Notes: generated from the sequence alone by a model not told the origin. A stretch of 64,000 nt of DNA from Solea solea (GCF_958295425.1 NC_081153.1:9131395-9195394), one strand, 5' to 3'. Counted from the stretch's first letter, positions 33,470-44,621 are shown. Translations and numbers: made by a program.

Positions 33470-34600
33470 GTCGAGCAGATCTCCTCCCATTCCAGTTTCA
33501 TTCAGTTTATACTGTGAGCGTTTAGATTCTGTATCAGGAAATCCAGACAGTGAGCAGATGTTTAAACCTCGTCCCTGTCCATCAGTCTGTCCTTACCTCT
33601 CCTCTGCACTCATGCAGCACAGAGATAAGACACTATCTGGTAGTCGTTAATTACCAAGTGTGGTCACACATCACTTAAATGGCCTCTTCAGAGCATTACA
33701 GGCAACATTAGACAGTCTACTTAACAGTTTAGAACTCAGCATTCAGCAGAGGGGGATGATCAGACTCCAGCGCTGAACTCACGTTCTACAGGAAACATCT
33801 CTGACAAGACCTGAAACCTGGGGAATGGTTCGTTTCTGTCGGTGAATCTACACTGTGCTGAAAATGGAAGGACTGTCCTTATGTATCAACACAGAATATG
33901 TTTTTTTTATATATGCAAAAACTACTCGGCTTATATTAATACTCAGGAATTTTCACTTTGTTAAAAATTATGACAATCGGAGTGTATTTAACATTTTAGA
34001 GCATAATGTTAAATCTTCCTCGAAGGTTCTTTACACTCAGTCGCCAAATAGATGGTGGGCATCAGGGATCAAACCAAAATATAGGCCCTGCTGGATTAAG
34101 ACTATAATCTTAGATGTTTGCCATGATCAGTTGGATGATGATTCCTTTACTTCAGCTCAGAATCACCAGACATTTCGGCCATAATCATTACAGTGGACTG
34201 TGGTTCTGGAAGCACAGAGACTAACCTGGTCTGACCTCAAAATATTGGAAATGCATAAGTGCACATGGAGATCTTGTTTGTGTTCTGCATCATAAAGAAA
34301 TAGTTGTAACTCTGTTACACAGCCACTAATACGCAGAGACATTTTTGGGACATTTTCTTCCATGAGACTACATCGAGTTCTGTGTGACCGCTACCACACC
34401 CAAAAGAGAGAAACATGAGAAAATCCCCAAACTTCAAGTCCTGGATCACATTCAATGGAACATTTAATTTTGCTGTCGGAAACAAAAGAACAAGCCCGGA
34501 CAGGTAGAAATCAAGGCCTTCGATCAATCGACAACGGACCACACCAGTCTTTCAGCATCATTTAGCACGACCAACGCAATTACTGTCAAGTTTACTTTGT
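33470..34600. other. unique noncoding sequence
   Basis: No supported gene. The frame at 33855-34184 (plus, 109 codons) is AT-rich and unrecognised. Confidence 0.4.
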
Positions 34601-34629
34601 TCATTTCCCTTCTGTCTCTAACACAACAC

Positions 34630-34885
34630 CACCAGATGACCAGGAAACTCCACCAGCGCGACATCTGTCCACTGCACATTCACTGGGCTCACAACTTCCT
34701 TAGAAACAGACCACAAACTGTACAAGAAACATCATCAACCATTATCCCCAGCACCGGAGTCCCTCAAGGCTGTGTCCTTGGCCCCTTCCTTTACACCCTC
34801 CATCAGCCCTTCATCACCACATACTATTACTTAATCACTCCAGCTACTCCACCCACAGCAGGACAGGTCACCACCTTTAAATATG
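34630..34885 (+). pseudogene. LINE reverse-transcriptase fragment
   Basis: The frame contains HWAHNFLRNRPQTVQ, then STGVPQGCVLGPFLYTL (GVPQGCVLG at about 34756-34779). This is the conserved reverse-transcriptase block of fish non-LTR elements of the L2/CR1/Rex1 type, whose usual form is WIxNFLTNRPQTV..STGAPQGCVLSPLLF. The downstream catalytic FADD block is not present. The reading instead jumps to a TTFKYV piece, which resembles the later FKYLGV block, and then stops, implying an internal deletion. It is a dead 5'- and 3'-truncated fragment. Confidence 0.75.
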
Positions 34886-34889
34886 TCTG

Positions 34890-35300
34890 ACTTGTTATTG
34901 CTTCGCTCAGTCCACCACTGTTCTCCAAATTTCAAATAAGTAGTGCAGTGCCTGTTCAATATGGCCCTGTTTTTTGTGTATTTTTGTGTTTCCGGGGTTT
35001 GTTTGTTTGTTTAATTTTTGGTGTATTTGATTTGTCACCGTTTCTATTACACAACAAAGGTTTGGTGCTGTGTGAGAGGAGCATACAGCACCTGTCGCAT
35101 CTCACTGGTGCCCTGAGTAAGTCACCTGCCAAGGTTGAAGCTCGTCAAGCGAACTGTTGGACAGTAATGTGATTTAGAGACAGACAGAGAGATGGACAGA
35201 TGCTCCTTGCCTTATAGATAGTCAAAGAAAGTAATGCAATAGTTTGGTGTTAAGATGTTTGGAGAGCACGAGTGATCATCTAACTAACCTCACGTCTTAT
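34890..35300. other. unique noncoding sequence
   Basis: Nothing recognised, except short (GTTT)n wording near 34998-35012. Confidence 0.4.
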
Positions 35301-35313
35301 GTCTGTGTTACAG

Positions 35314-35695
35314 AGTGAGTAGAAGAAGCTGCTGAGTCGACCGGGGTGAGGACAAACTCCACCACCATGCATCTCTGGAGTGCTGAGGTGGTTCCACACC
35401 TCCTGCAGACACACTAACTTCAGCCAGGCCGTCACCTGATGGCCTCCCAGCTTCTCTGCACATCCGCTCGCTCAGTGCTCAGTGCACCGTTTGCCCATCG
35501 CTGTGATGAAGACTGCCAGCCGCGCTCAGGCCCGCAGCAGTCCTCCACTGGTCCAGATGAGGCGCTACACACCCGGACTGTATCCTTTCCTATTCCCTTC
35601 AGTCATCAGCTCCCTGCCACAGCTGCCACGGCCGTCACATCAGAGACTGCAGATCCAGCAGCCGTCCAGCAGTGGCAGTACACCTTCACCTGTTG
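35314..35695 (+). CDS. candidate host exon, unrecognised protein
   Basis: A 382-bp stretch is preceded by TCTGTGTTACAG and followed by GTGAGTACT, both good splice signals. It is visibly richer in GC than the flanks. A strong-context ATG at 35367 (CCACCATGC) opens a 17-codon frame ending at 35417, which could be an upstream ORF. Two longer frames then run open to the donor. One starts at ATG 35439 (85 codons). The other starts at ATG 35506 (63 codons, MKTASRAQARSSPPLVQ, proline- and serine-rich, ending GSTPSPV). Codon use is CAG/CTG/AGC/GTC/ATC-rich. I recognise neither product. It may be a 5' exon with the start of a coding region, or noncoding. Confidence 0.35.
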
Positions 35696-35699
35696 GTGA

Positions 35700-36890
35700 G
35701 TACTGCTTGCGGTTTTATTCTTTCATGGATTTGTGGACAACGGTATTTTTCAGTCTGGACCGAACCAAGCCCAAAACTATACTGACCAAACCCGACTAGC
35801 GTTATGTATTTTTATGTCAGAGCCAATCACAGTCTATACATACACACTCACACAGATACACACAAGTCGCACAACTTGAGTTATCACCAGCTCTGATGAG
35901 TATATGATAAAATTTCAGCATCGCGTCAGCGACTGAACCCGACCTGAGCCTGAGGATCACTTCTCAATTTCTCGAGTGTCTCTACTGTAGTGTGGACACA
36001 TGAAATCAGATTTCCTGTCCATTTCAGTATGTGGTCCTTCATACAGTCTATATATTATATATATATAACATGAGTGAAATTGGTCATATCAGCAGAGGAG
36101 AGTGTGGTCCTCTAGAGCAGAATGTCGCTCGTAAAGTCGCTGCCACGGCCTGTGTTTGTAAAATCTGATCAAAACAGTTCCTCCCGTCTCGTGTGAATCT
36201 CCTGCTTCAGCACCGAGTGGTCTCACGAATATGATGTAACCTGATCTGTAATGAATCAGACTTGATTTTGATTTAATTTAAGTAGTGCATTTCTCCTGGA
36301 TTATTTTCTCACTGTCAGTGGCTCACTGCTGTCGCAATACTTCGACACACTGTGGTCGGTGTTGCCTAAGCTTGAGCTGTGCTGCGCTGCGCACATTTAC
36401 TCTCTCAGTGTTCCGCCCTCCTTTTCACCGTCTCTAAAACCTGCTCGTCAGACAGGTTCACCCGGGGGGAGTTGTTCTCTCCGTGAGGAGCTCGGCTGTG
36501 CAGCTCAGCTCAGTGTGCTGCCAAACTCTGAAGTGCAAGTAGACACATCGAGAGTCAGGGAAATTCAACAGTGGATCGGTGTGCTTTTCCTTTTTTTGGC
36601 AAAAAAATAAAATAAAAACCTGACTGTTGAATTAATCATTGATTTTTAGAATTAAAGTGTCTGAATTTCGGATGGAGATGAGTGAGGTTATTGTGCTGCG
36701 TGGTTGTGTCACTCTTGCATCAGTTTGAACAGTAATCAGATTATAGTCATGGAAAAATATTTGACATGCGCTGCATTGAGATTTCAAATATTTCACATTT
36801 CACACACAGTTTCTTCCAACGTGCTTCAAATCGTTCATGGTGTGAAACGATTATGAACTTGAATTCAATCAATTTCACACTGTTTTTTAT
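35700..36890. other. mostly unique noncoding sequence
   Basis: 35750-35960 contains GACCAAACCCGACTAGCGTT and GACTGAACCCGACCTGAGCC, wording also found inside hAT-like elements of the 30939 type, so it may hold a fragment. A small TA-rich run lies at 36045-36068. The frame at 36359-36610 is unrecognised. Confidence 0.35.
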
Positions 36891-36894
36891 CTGG

Positions 36895-37230
36895 AGTAAA
36901 TCAGTGTATGTAGTTAGTTTGTTGATCCAGGAGCAAAATCGTCACAGTTTAGTGTTAAGTATTGAAATGCTATATCGGTGTATCTACTGCCCTCTCTGGT
37001 CAAACACCAGCTACTGCACTCAAAGTTTGTCATTGGCTTTTTTTAGTCCACTCACTAGTTCAAGCTTTGATCACCGTCTTTTCTAATCACCGCGAGGCCC
37101 GTTGTCCCAAACTCCTCCCCTTTCTATAAACGTCGGAGGCTTTGCTTCGTCAACCCCTCCCTCAGATCTCCGCCCACGTCTTAGTAGTTGGGTGGAGTTA
37201 GCCTCAGTTAGCCTACGATCAGCAATCGCA
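36895..37230 (+). repeat. GTATCTACTGCCCTCTCTGG repeat, copy 1
   Basis: Homologous to 53708-53935 and its continuation at 54440-54535. Shared words are TTGATCCAGGWGCAAA, CAGTTTAGTGTTAAGTATTG or its near match, GTGTATCTACTGCCCTCTCT, GGTCAAACACCAGCTACTGC, CATTGGCT and TTGTCCCAAACTCCT. Here the sequence continues without interruption to CTCCGCCCACGTC and GGTGGAGTTAGCCTCAG, whereas the other copy is split by an insertion. Confidence 0.75.
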
Positions 37231-37239
37231 TTAATGGAT

Positions 37240-37445
37240 GAAAATCGAACCGGATTGAAATTCTGGTCACATGTGATTTATTCGTACACTTTGAGCTGGA
37301 GGTTTATACGGCGATTGAAAAAAATTATAGCTTTCTTGTGTTCATCAGACATGAACTAAGGCTTTGAGTCTTTGCTAAATACAAACATTGGTTCAGTGCA
37401 CAGGTTTATGAAAAGCAGAGTCAGCAGTTACAGTACGGAACATCG
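37240..37445. other. unique noncoding sequence
   Basis: Nothing recognised. Confidence 0.4.
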
Positions 37446-37450
37446 GAAAA

Positions 37451-37685
37451 TCCATCCATCCATGTTCTACCGCTTTATCCTCCACATGAGGGTCGCGGGG
37501 GTGCTGTGCCAATCCCAGCGGACGTAGGCCAGTAGGCGGGGTTCACTGCGGACAGGCCGTCACAGGGACACACATAGAGACAAACAACCATCCACTCTCA
37601 CACCTACAGTCAATTTAGAGCGTCCAGTTCACCTCATCCCCAAATCTGCATGTTTTTGGACTGTGTGAGGAAACCAGAGAACAAA
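37451..37685 (+). repeat. fish interspersed repeat, copy 3 of 5
   Basis: Begins TCCATCCATCCATGTTCTAC, then CGCTTTATCCTCCACATGAG, GGTCGCGGGGGTGCTGTGCC, GTCAATTTAGAGCGTCCAGT and TTTTTGGACTGTGTGAGGAA. Truncated before the GGGAGAACATGCAAACTCC block found at 10305-10615 and 62640-62850. Confidence 0.75.
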
Positions 37686-37689
37686 TGAT

Positions 37690-38445
37690 ATAAATGATCA
37701 GTGAGTGACTCCTCGGACGTCAAAGTGGCACATGGTTGCTTTTACACATCGCTGCACGCCGCTAATACAACAAAGGTAACGGCCACATTGTGCAGCTGAG
37801 ATAAGATGAAGATAGTGTCAGCACGTGAATGTGATCTGGTCTCACAGACTGACGCAAGGAACAAAAAAGACAAGAAGAAGAAAAACAGAACAGGACAGAC
37901 GCTCTCTTCTCCTTCATCAAACAGTCTGTATCATTTACAACTTTACAGACAAAAGAATGAACCAGCGTCTGCCTGATAGAAATATGTCTGAACTTACAGG
38001 ACATGGAGATAAAGAAAAGAGACGCAACAGCCGGTGCAGGTGAGCACGATTTGTGATATTCCCTCAAATGTTGGCGCCCCCTGGGGACTAACTCAAACAC
38101 GGGCTGTTGTCGGGTCAACGGTCCGGTTCGCCCGCTTCTTGCCTCCACTGGGGGATTTACAAAGAAAAATAAAGTCTCACAACAAACATCACACACCTCC
38201 TGGGAACTGCACTGAAGTGTGTGTGTGTGTTTGTGTGATGCAAAAGAGTGAGAAAGAAAACATATTACAATATTCATGAGAAGATATAAAAATCAAGCTT
38301 CTGAATTCTAAATTGACTCTGTCCATAATTCTTCTAAACACAACCAAAGATTGAAGGTTTGAAGATGATGTCAGTCTGTGTTGGTCGGACACTGAAACTG
38401 ATAAACCTCTTAAAATCAGGAATAAACCCTTAAAATGTCCCCTTA
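37690..38445. other. unique noncoding sequence
   Basis: No supported gene. Frames on both strands (37762-38277 minus, 171 codons; 37825-38043 plus) are not recognised and have no splice context. A short GT run lies at 38217-38236. Confidence 0.4.
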
Positions 38446-38448
38446 ATT

Positions 38449-38812
38449 CCTGTAAAATACACAGCTAAGGTCCTGTAAGGTACACAGCTAAGGTCCTGTA
38501 AGGTACACAGCTAAGGTCCTGTAAGGTACACAGCTAAGGTCCTGTAAGGTACAGCTAAGGTCCTGTAAGGTACACAGCTAAGGTCCTGTAAGGTACACAG
38601 CTAAGGTCCTGTAAGGTACAGCTAAGGTACAGCTAAGGTCCTGTAAGATACAGCTAAGGTCCTGTAAGGTACAGCTAAGGTCCTGTAAGGTACACAGCTA
38701 AGGTCCTGTAAGGTACACAGCTAAGGTCCTGTAAGGTACAGCTAAGGTACAGCTAAGGTCCTGTAAGATACAGCTAAGGTCCTGTAAGATACACAGCTAA
38801 GGTACTATAAGT
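38449..38812. repeat. 23-bp minisatellite with 120-bp higher-order repeat
   Basis: The basic unit is 23 bp (AGCTAAGGTCCTGTAAGGTA plus CAC), with 21-bp units lacking one AC and 11-bp partial units (AAGGTACAGCT). Bases 38530-38668 are identical to 38650-38788, so the second half of the array has an exact 120-bp period over 139 bp. The array has no dyad-symmetric repeat and no unique spacers, so it is not a CRISPR-like array. No open frame of interest crosses it. Confidence 0.97.
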
Positions 38813-38814
38813 CA

Positions 38815-39160
38815 GAGCAGTTTAACGCCACTGTGAGTAAAATCAGAAATACTGTTCTACTCTATTAATTTAATGTAACTATACCAGTGTGTGAAGTATA
38901 TGTGAGGAAGGGGAGGATGATGAGGGAATAAATCTGCCTCCTGTGAAAAGGCCGTAGCTGGCTTTGCTCGGTGTGTTTACGTCACTGTACCTTAATGTTT
39001 TACTGAGAGAGAGATCAATGTTTTCTCTTGGTACAAAACCCGGACACTTACATACAGAGACGTCATTACAAGGACAAGGAGAAAACATGGACAGCGGACT
39101 TGCTTGAATGAAGTTAAAACTGAACTCAAGCGAAGCTGGTCAACAGATCCCGTCACTCAC
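38815..39160. other. unique noncoding sequence
   Basis: Nothing recognised. The frame at 38879-39088 (minus) is a chance frame. Confidence 0.4.
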
Positions 39161-39162
39161 AG

Positions 39163-39293
39163 GCTTCCATCCTCTCTCCATCTGTCCATGTTCTCCTCCC
39201 ATCTGGCCCAGAGCGAGACTACGTGTACTTCCAGGCCGTCAACGTCTCACCTGATAACAAGCTCAGCGCGCTATCAAAGCCTTCATCTGACAG
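39163..39293 (+). CDS. weak candidate exon, unrecognised
   Basis: CCCGTCACTCACAG precedes a frame reading ERDYVYFQAVNVSPDNKLSA at 39208-39267 with strongly GC-ending codons (GAC TAC GTG TAC TTC CAG GCC GTC AAC GTC). A GT at 39294 (CTGACAGGTTCC) is a poor donor. The open frame continues into the CT-rich tract at 39405. A second possible exon (39439-39476) lies between CTCTCATCAG and GTAAGT. No family recognised. Codon quality is the only positive evidence. Confidence 0.2.
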
Positions 39294-39404
39294 GTTCCTC
39301 GGCTCCTCAGCTGATACAGAGATGCTTACAGAAACATTTCTGCCTCATGTCTGCCCCAGGAAACCTCTCTCTCCGTCTCTCCATGTCTCTCTATCACTCC
39401 CTCT

Positions 39405-39406
39405 TC

Positions 39407-39433
<27 letters not shown>
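39405..39433. repeat. (CT)n microsatellite
   Basis: About fourteen CT units. It forms a polypyrimidine tract directly before an AG/GTAAGT pair at 39438 and 39477. Confidence 0.95.
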
Positions 39434-39437
<4 letters not shown>

Positions 39438-39592
39438 GACATGGAGCAGGGAGTTTCCTGTCAGCCTTGATAAGCAGTAAGTTTTGTGTGGTGAGGGCTA
39501 AAGCTGTGAGTGTGAGACGTTCGCATATAAATTCAAGTCCGGCGTTCAAAGCCATCAGTGAAACTCTGTGTATTTTGTAGAATGTTGATGTT

Positions 39593-39770
39593 TTAAGCTC
39601 CAGTGTGTAACATTTCTGTGGATTTGTTGGGAGGAAATTGGACACATGTACTAACCGCACGTACGTTTATATAAGTGTATAATCAAATAAAACATTTTAT
39701 ACACCTTTTATTTGTACCTCAGTCAAGGCCAAACAGAGCCACAGCGTGCCACACACTGTAATGTGTAGTT
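39593..39770 (+). repeat. CAGTGTGTAAC-type interspersed repeat fragment
   Basis: TTTAAGCTCCAGTGTGTAAC followed by ATTTCTGTGGATTTGTTGGG is a start I recall from abundant teleost short elements (compare 2896-2975). The downstream limit is uncertain. Confidence 0.5.
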
Positions 39771-39779
39771 TACTTCAGG

Positions 39780-40900
39780 TACAGCTAATGTTAATGTTAT
39801 TGTTATTTATATTCCACTATACACATATTGCAGTTTCCATAGTGAAATCCAGATAAAAGCCTGGTGATGAGGATTACTGTGGTGATCATCTGTGGCATCA
39901 GTGCATGTTCGACGCACATTTTCGAGCTGAACTCGGTAACTGCTCGACGCAGACGATCGATTAATCCCGCCGGTATCTGTCGTCTTTTTAATCAATGGCA
40001 TCAGACGATTATCACTTATGAATCGAGCGGTTTTTACACATTAAACCCTGGAATATTTATTTAATACTTAGTTTATATATTTTAATGTCTACAGATGCAT
40101 CAGCCGTAATCTGGTATCACCATAATCTGACTTTACAACTGTACTGTAAAGTGTTAGTGAATTGCTTACTGTTGTGTTTGTGTATGTTTTCGTTATTGTT
40201 GTGTAGATTGTGTGTTAGAACCCTGTGGAAAATGAGCTCTCAACGGGGTTTGTTCTAATAAATAGAATCTATTACAACAACTCGGAGCAGTTTAAGGATG
40301 AGCCGACTGAAGGTCACGTCTCCAGCTGCAGACAGTGAGATGCGTGAGCGGCGAGAGCGCCACTGTCTGACAGAATTCATAATGCAGCTGCAGAAGTCGG
40401 AAGCCTTCTCTAATTTGACGTCACTAATATAAAAACAGCGCCCGTGCAGCAGCAGTGAGTCAGACTCCAGAGACGCCACATGACATATATACAGTAGATC
40501 GTCCACACGTAGTTTCCCACTAATAGACTGACACAACATGTCTGCACAGCACCCAACATTAAGAGACTCAGCTGTCAGTTTGTTCCCAAACTCACACACA
40601 CAAACACCTGCACCACATTTATCTCCTCCTCTTCCTTTTCTTCCTCTTTTGTCTGTCTCGCTCACTTCACGTCACCATCTGCCTGTCTGTCTGTCTGTCT
40701 GTCTGTGTTTCCCTGTTGTTTTAGAATCCATCACCAGGTATTTAGGTCACATGCGGCTTCAAGCTCTGGCAAAGTATGAATAATGCAGACTTCTCTCATT
40801 ACACCACGCACTAACCCTCTGGATTGAAAATCAATGTGCACTCAAGTGGCTGGTAAATAAATGGAACTAAATCACCGGCCCCTCTGCACCGAGAGCGAGG
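39780..40900. other. unique noncoding sequence
   Basis: No supported gene. A (CTGT)n run at about 40682-40706. The frame at 40255-40665 (minus, 136 codons) is unrecognised. Confidence 0.4.
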
Positions 40901-40904
40901 ACTG

Positions 40905-41560
40905 CACTGTAAATTATTTCCGGGACTTTTCAGGCTGTAACTGTGAAAATGTTGTGTATTGGACTATTTTAGGCACGGCTCTTACAGAAAAGTACTCTGA
41001 AGTCATTTTTTTTAAGTGTTATTAATGCAGTTAAATACATACTTCATACTATAGACACTAGAAAATGAATTGTAGTAACACGTTTTAAAGGTTCTGCTAA
41101 ATCCCAGCTATATATTTTATTTCAAGCACACGTTCTGTAAACTTAGTAAAATGCATTTTTTTTTTTATGTAAGAAAATATTGCTATATCACAGTAATGCA
41201 TGGTACTGCATGACGACGGTGATGTCACAATAAAATACAGTAAAAGAAAACTGTTAAATCACAGTAATATATAACATGCATAACCAATTTATGCTGATAG
41301 TAAAATACACTATTGAATAAAAAATAAATACACTAGAAATCTGTTGTAAATGCACTGAAAAATACAATATTTATCCAGTAAAATGCTGCTAAATCACAGT
41401 AATATCCTTTACAGTAAGTTTGAGTAAAATACAGTTTTTTTATAGAGGAAAATGCAGCCTTCTCGACTGTGAAGTACAGTATCTACAGTCATTTACAGTA
41501 CACACAGTGAGTAGTGGCAGTTAAATACTGTAGAGTGTAACATGTACTATAATAACACAT
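40905..41560. repeat. degenerate block of ACAGTAAAATACAGT-type words
   Basis: Motifs such as AATCACAGTAATA, TACAGTAAAAG, GTAAAATACA, GTAAAATACAGTTTTTTTAT and TTTACAGTA recur many times over about 600 bp with irregular spacing. This looks like the TACAGTAAAATACAGT-rich repeat common in teleosts, either a degenerate tandem array or an AT-rich element. The unit is not fixed enough to define. Confidence 0.6.
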
Positions 41561-41569
41561 TCCCACTGG

Positions 41570-42025
41570 GCAAAAAGCTGCTTAAGCTCAGGTTTAGCTG
41601 GTTTTGACGAGTGGGAATGTGTTGCGTCATCATTCAGTCACAGGTGAAATGACTGTGCGATAAATGTGGGTTTGTATTAGGGTGACCGTTTCGTTTCCAT
41701 AGCAGCAAACAGGAAGGACACATGACTACACTACAGTACGGGTATGATGACACAGTGATTCTGAGATGACATAGACATAGGTCTTGGAGCATTGGAAGTC
41801 ACAATTTCAATATCTGATGACGATCACACCTAACATTTCAATATTTGCACTTTAACTATGTTCATTTCTTCATTTGAATTCATACATTTTTATTCATGTC
41901 GATGGATAATTACGCACTTTGTTGTGAAACTAAACCTTTTAATTATGACCTGGAGCCCGGCTGTAATAACCACATACAAGTGATGATGAAGACGATAAAT
42001 GTTATTTGGTTATCTGGTTTCTATC
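41570..42025. other. unique noncoding sequence
   Basis: Nothing recognised. Confidence 0.4.
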
Positions 42026-42029
42026 TCGC

Positions 42030-42326
42030 CTCTATCTTTTCCTCCCCCCTCCTCTCCTTTCCGTTCTTCTTTTCACACATCTCTCCTTCACTAACCCCCT
42101 TTCCCTTTAACCCTCCTTGCTCTCCTCTCTCCTACCCCAGCGTGTCGAAGAAAGATATTCGTACACTGCGAGTCTGAATCCGTCAGAGACCTCTTGGTGC
42201 TGAACGGGAGGTGTTTTTCTCTCCACTGTTGCCAAGTGCACGCTCAGTGTGTTCCTGTTGGGTTTCTTTGTAATCATTTTAAGGTCTTGACCTTGTCATG
42301 TAAAGTGCCTTAAGATAATGTATGTA
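42030..42326 (+). mobile_element. LINE 3' untranslated end
   Basis: A CT-rich stretch (42030-42140, with CTCTCCTTCACTAACCCCCT) leads to GGAGGTGTTTTTCTCTCCAC, TGTTGCCAAGTGCACGCTCA, GTGTTCCTGTTGGGTTTCTT and GTAAAGTGCCTTAAGATAAT. This is the order of the 3' end of an abundant teleost LINE (consensus words TTTTTCCTTSCCACTGTCGC, CAAGTGCTTGCTC, TGTTGGGTTTCT, AAAGTGYCTTGAGATAA). A deleted copy is at 18251-18385. The element is 5'-truncated and has no ORF. Confidence 0.7.
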
Positions 42327-42329
42327 TTT

Positions 42330-44620
42330 CTGCATGGAGTTCGTCAGAGTCGTGGTTTAAGGTTTGGTTGTGGAACTCTGGCTGCGATAGACGAGAGGAG
42401 AGTCTGAAAATGGAGTCATGTGACTGACTAAAAAAAGGGGCTGGGAAGTTGTTGTGGTTTTTTTTTTTAACCCCCACTATCTCCAACCTTACAGTGCACT
42501 CCCTCCTACGGTTCAACCACAGTTCACATTGCCAGGAGTCTCTGCACCCCCCCCCCCCCCACTTTCCCCGTGAAGCGCCCCGTGAATCCTCTGCATTATG
42601 CATATATGCAGCTGCACATTCCATACATTCACCCAAACACTGTTTACAACATGATCCACAGTTTTGTGCTTGGCTTGGGAAAGGAAAGGTTCCCCCAGCT
42701 GCTGCAGGCTGCACCGCAGTTACCCACTGCGATCACGCCACCATTTTTTCATTTTTTTTTCCCTTTCCTTTATGGTGAAGGGTTTATTTTATGGGAGAGA
42801 CTCCCGACATCTGGCACACATCTGGAGCTGTTTAATGAGAGGCTCATGTCTGGCTCCACTCTCTACTCCGAGCCCACTGTCAAGCCCCCTTCGTTTTCTC
42901 GAGCCGCTGTGAGATTTCACTCCTCATCTTCTCGCTGGCGAGGAGCCAAATGATGTTGGCGCATGAATGAATGATAACAGTGTGCGAGGGGGGAAACATT
43001 TCAAAAAACGTAGCAATGCTAATTGGGAAAAGCTTCATTTTGGAAATGCATCTTGTGGTATTTACCCCCCAAAGCAATAAGCAGCCTGTGATGTGAGCTG
43101 TGTTGATTACAGAGCTTACTTGAGTTTATTGGTATGATTCCTGTGCCGTGCACCTGTGGGCAGACTGAAGGCTTTTCTGCTCCGTGTTTATGTCTCCGAG
43201 CCATGAGAACCTGCACGATAATAGGGAAGAGATTGTTACTGGGATTTAGTCCAAGCTCATTTTAGATTTCTGCAAAAAAAAAGAAGAAATATTCTTTGTC
43301 AGAAACATGAACAAAAACATGGAACATTTTAACCTACTTTCTTCAATATCAAAACAGAACACACAGTAAGTACCATCTCGAATGTTCCATGACAACAGAG
43401 CTCTTCTAACATTTTCAAGTGTCCATCAAGGCTAAAATAAAATTGGGAAGAAATAGGACAAACAAAATAAAGAAAGGAGAGAGGGCTTTTTTTCTGTTCC
43501 GACAGATTTTGAGTTACGTGTGTACAGCTCATAAAAAAACTGTTTTGTAACTGGTTCTTCTTTCACGTCCAACTGTGTCGGAGAATGTTTTTTTTAAAAA
43601 CTGACATTCACTTAAAACTCAAATCTAATCACTTTCACAAATGGATATTATAATTTAGTAATAATAAATAATAAGCTCATTTTACTGCTTCATTATGATG
43701 ATCTGTCTGATCATATGAATATTGTTAATGTCGCCTCATTAACACGCATTCTGATTGGTCAGATATGCATCTGCCAGAAACACTTAAATAAATGTGTTAC
43801 TTTACACCTAGTGGTGACCTATAGAATAGATCTTTATTTTCATTAAAACACACACCATTGAATAGTGCAATGAAATGAGGTTTTCTGAGCTATTTTCATG
43901 ATGTGCTTAGCAGTTATAAATAAAGGAAAGCAAATAAGATTTAAATAATTTAACGTTGAAATTAATTGCTGTGCAAATAGAAAGTGACAGTGCAGTATTC
44001 TGAGGCAGAGTTTACTGTACATCACAGCATAATAAATAAAAGTATATATTTGTCATATTTTCAGTTTCTGGTCGAAGGAAATGCAGATCCTTCTCGCAGC
44101 TCATTTCAGTAAATAATAGTCCATGGTTTTTTCTGTATTTATTTGAAGTTTCACTACTTTTATCGCGATGAAACTTGACGTGCCGAATATGATGCTATAT
44201 TTTTGGTGCATTCTACCATTTTGAATGTACAAATCCAAAAGCACATCTTAACAAACAACCTCCCCTGCCTGTTGTCACAGTGTTCTCTCTATGGTCGGCA
44301 TCCATAAATCAACAGAATGGCTCTTTTTGTTTGTCCATTAACCGGCACAACATGCGTCCACACAAAAAGCCCAACTATTCTTTCTATGTACTCGGACTGG
44401 GAGCCGGTCTCTCTAACAGCGGTGTTCCTATTCCCGCCTTGTAGCAGCCTGTCTAGCTGTCCCCGCTCTTATTTATTGTCCCTTGAAGATGAGACAATGA
44501 AAAAGCCGCTCTCAGAGCTGTGTTTGCGTCGAGAGGCCCGCAGCACAAAGCAGCATGAGACCGTCTCATTGTTCCACGGGGCAGCAGAGATGCGGCTCGC
44601 TTCAAAGATCACTTCTTTTT
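42330..44620. other. mostly unique noncoding sequence
   Basis: No supported gene. Apart from the poly-C run, frames at 42310-42714 (minus) and 42449-42953 (plus) overlap each other in low-complexity sequence and match nothing I know. Confidence 0.4.
42548..42560 (+). repeat. poly-C run
   Basis: About 13 C residues. Possible homopolymer-length error. Confidence 0.85.
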
Positions 44621-44621
44621 T

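Noticed and set aside
34630..34885. Possible retrovirus-like or retron reverse transcriptase
   Set aside because: The block order (FLRNRPQTV then GVPQGCVLG) is that of fish non-LTR elements. I see no long terminal repeats, gag or envelope sequence.
37762..38277. 171-codon minus-strand frame
   Set aside because: No recognisable family, and an overlapping open frame exists on the other strand. It begins near a GT microsatellite and has no splice or promoter context.
38449..38812. Regularly repeated array, possible CRISPR-like structure
   Set aside because: Units are contiguous with no unique spacers, vary from 11 to 23 bp, and the surroundings are vertebrate.
39980..40000. CGATCGATTAATC word as a copy of the AGCTGCAACTAA-type repeat
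   Set aside because: Only the short TCGATTAATC word is shared with 33185-33458. The neighbouring sequence does not follow that family.
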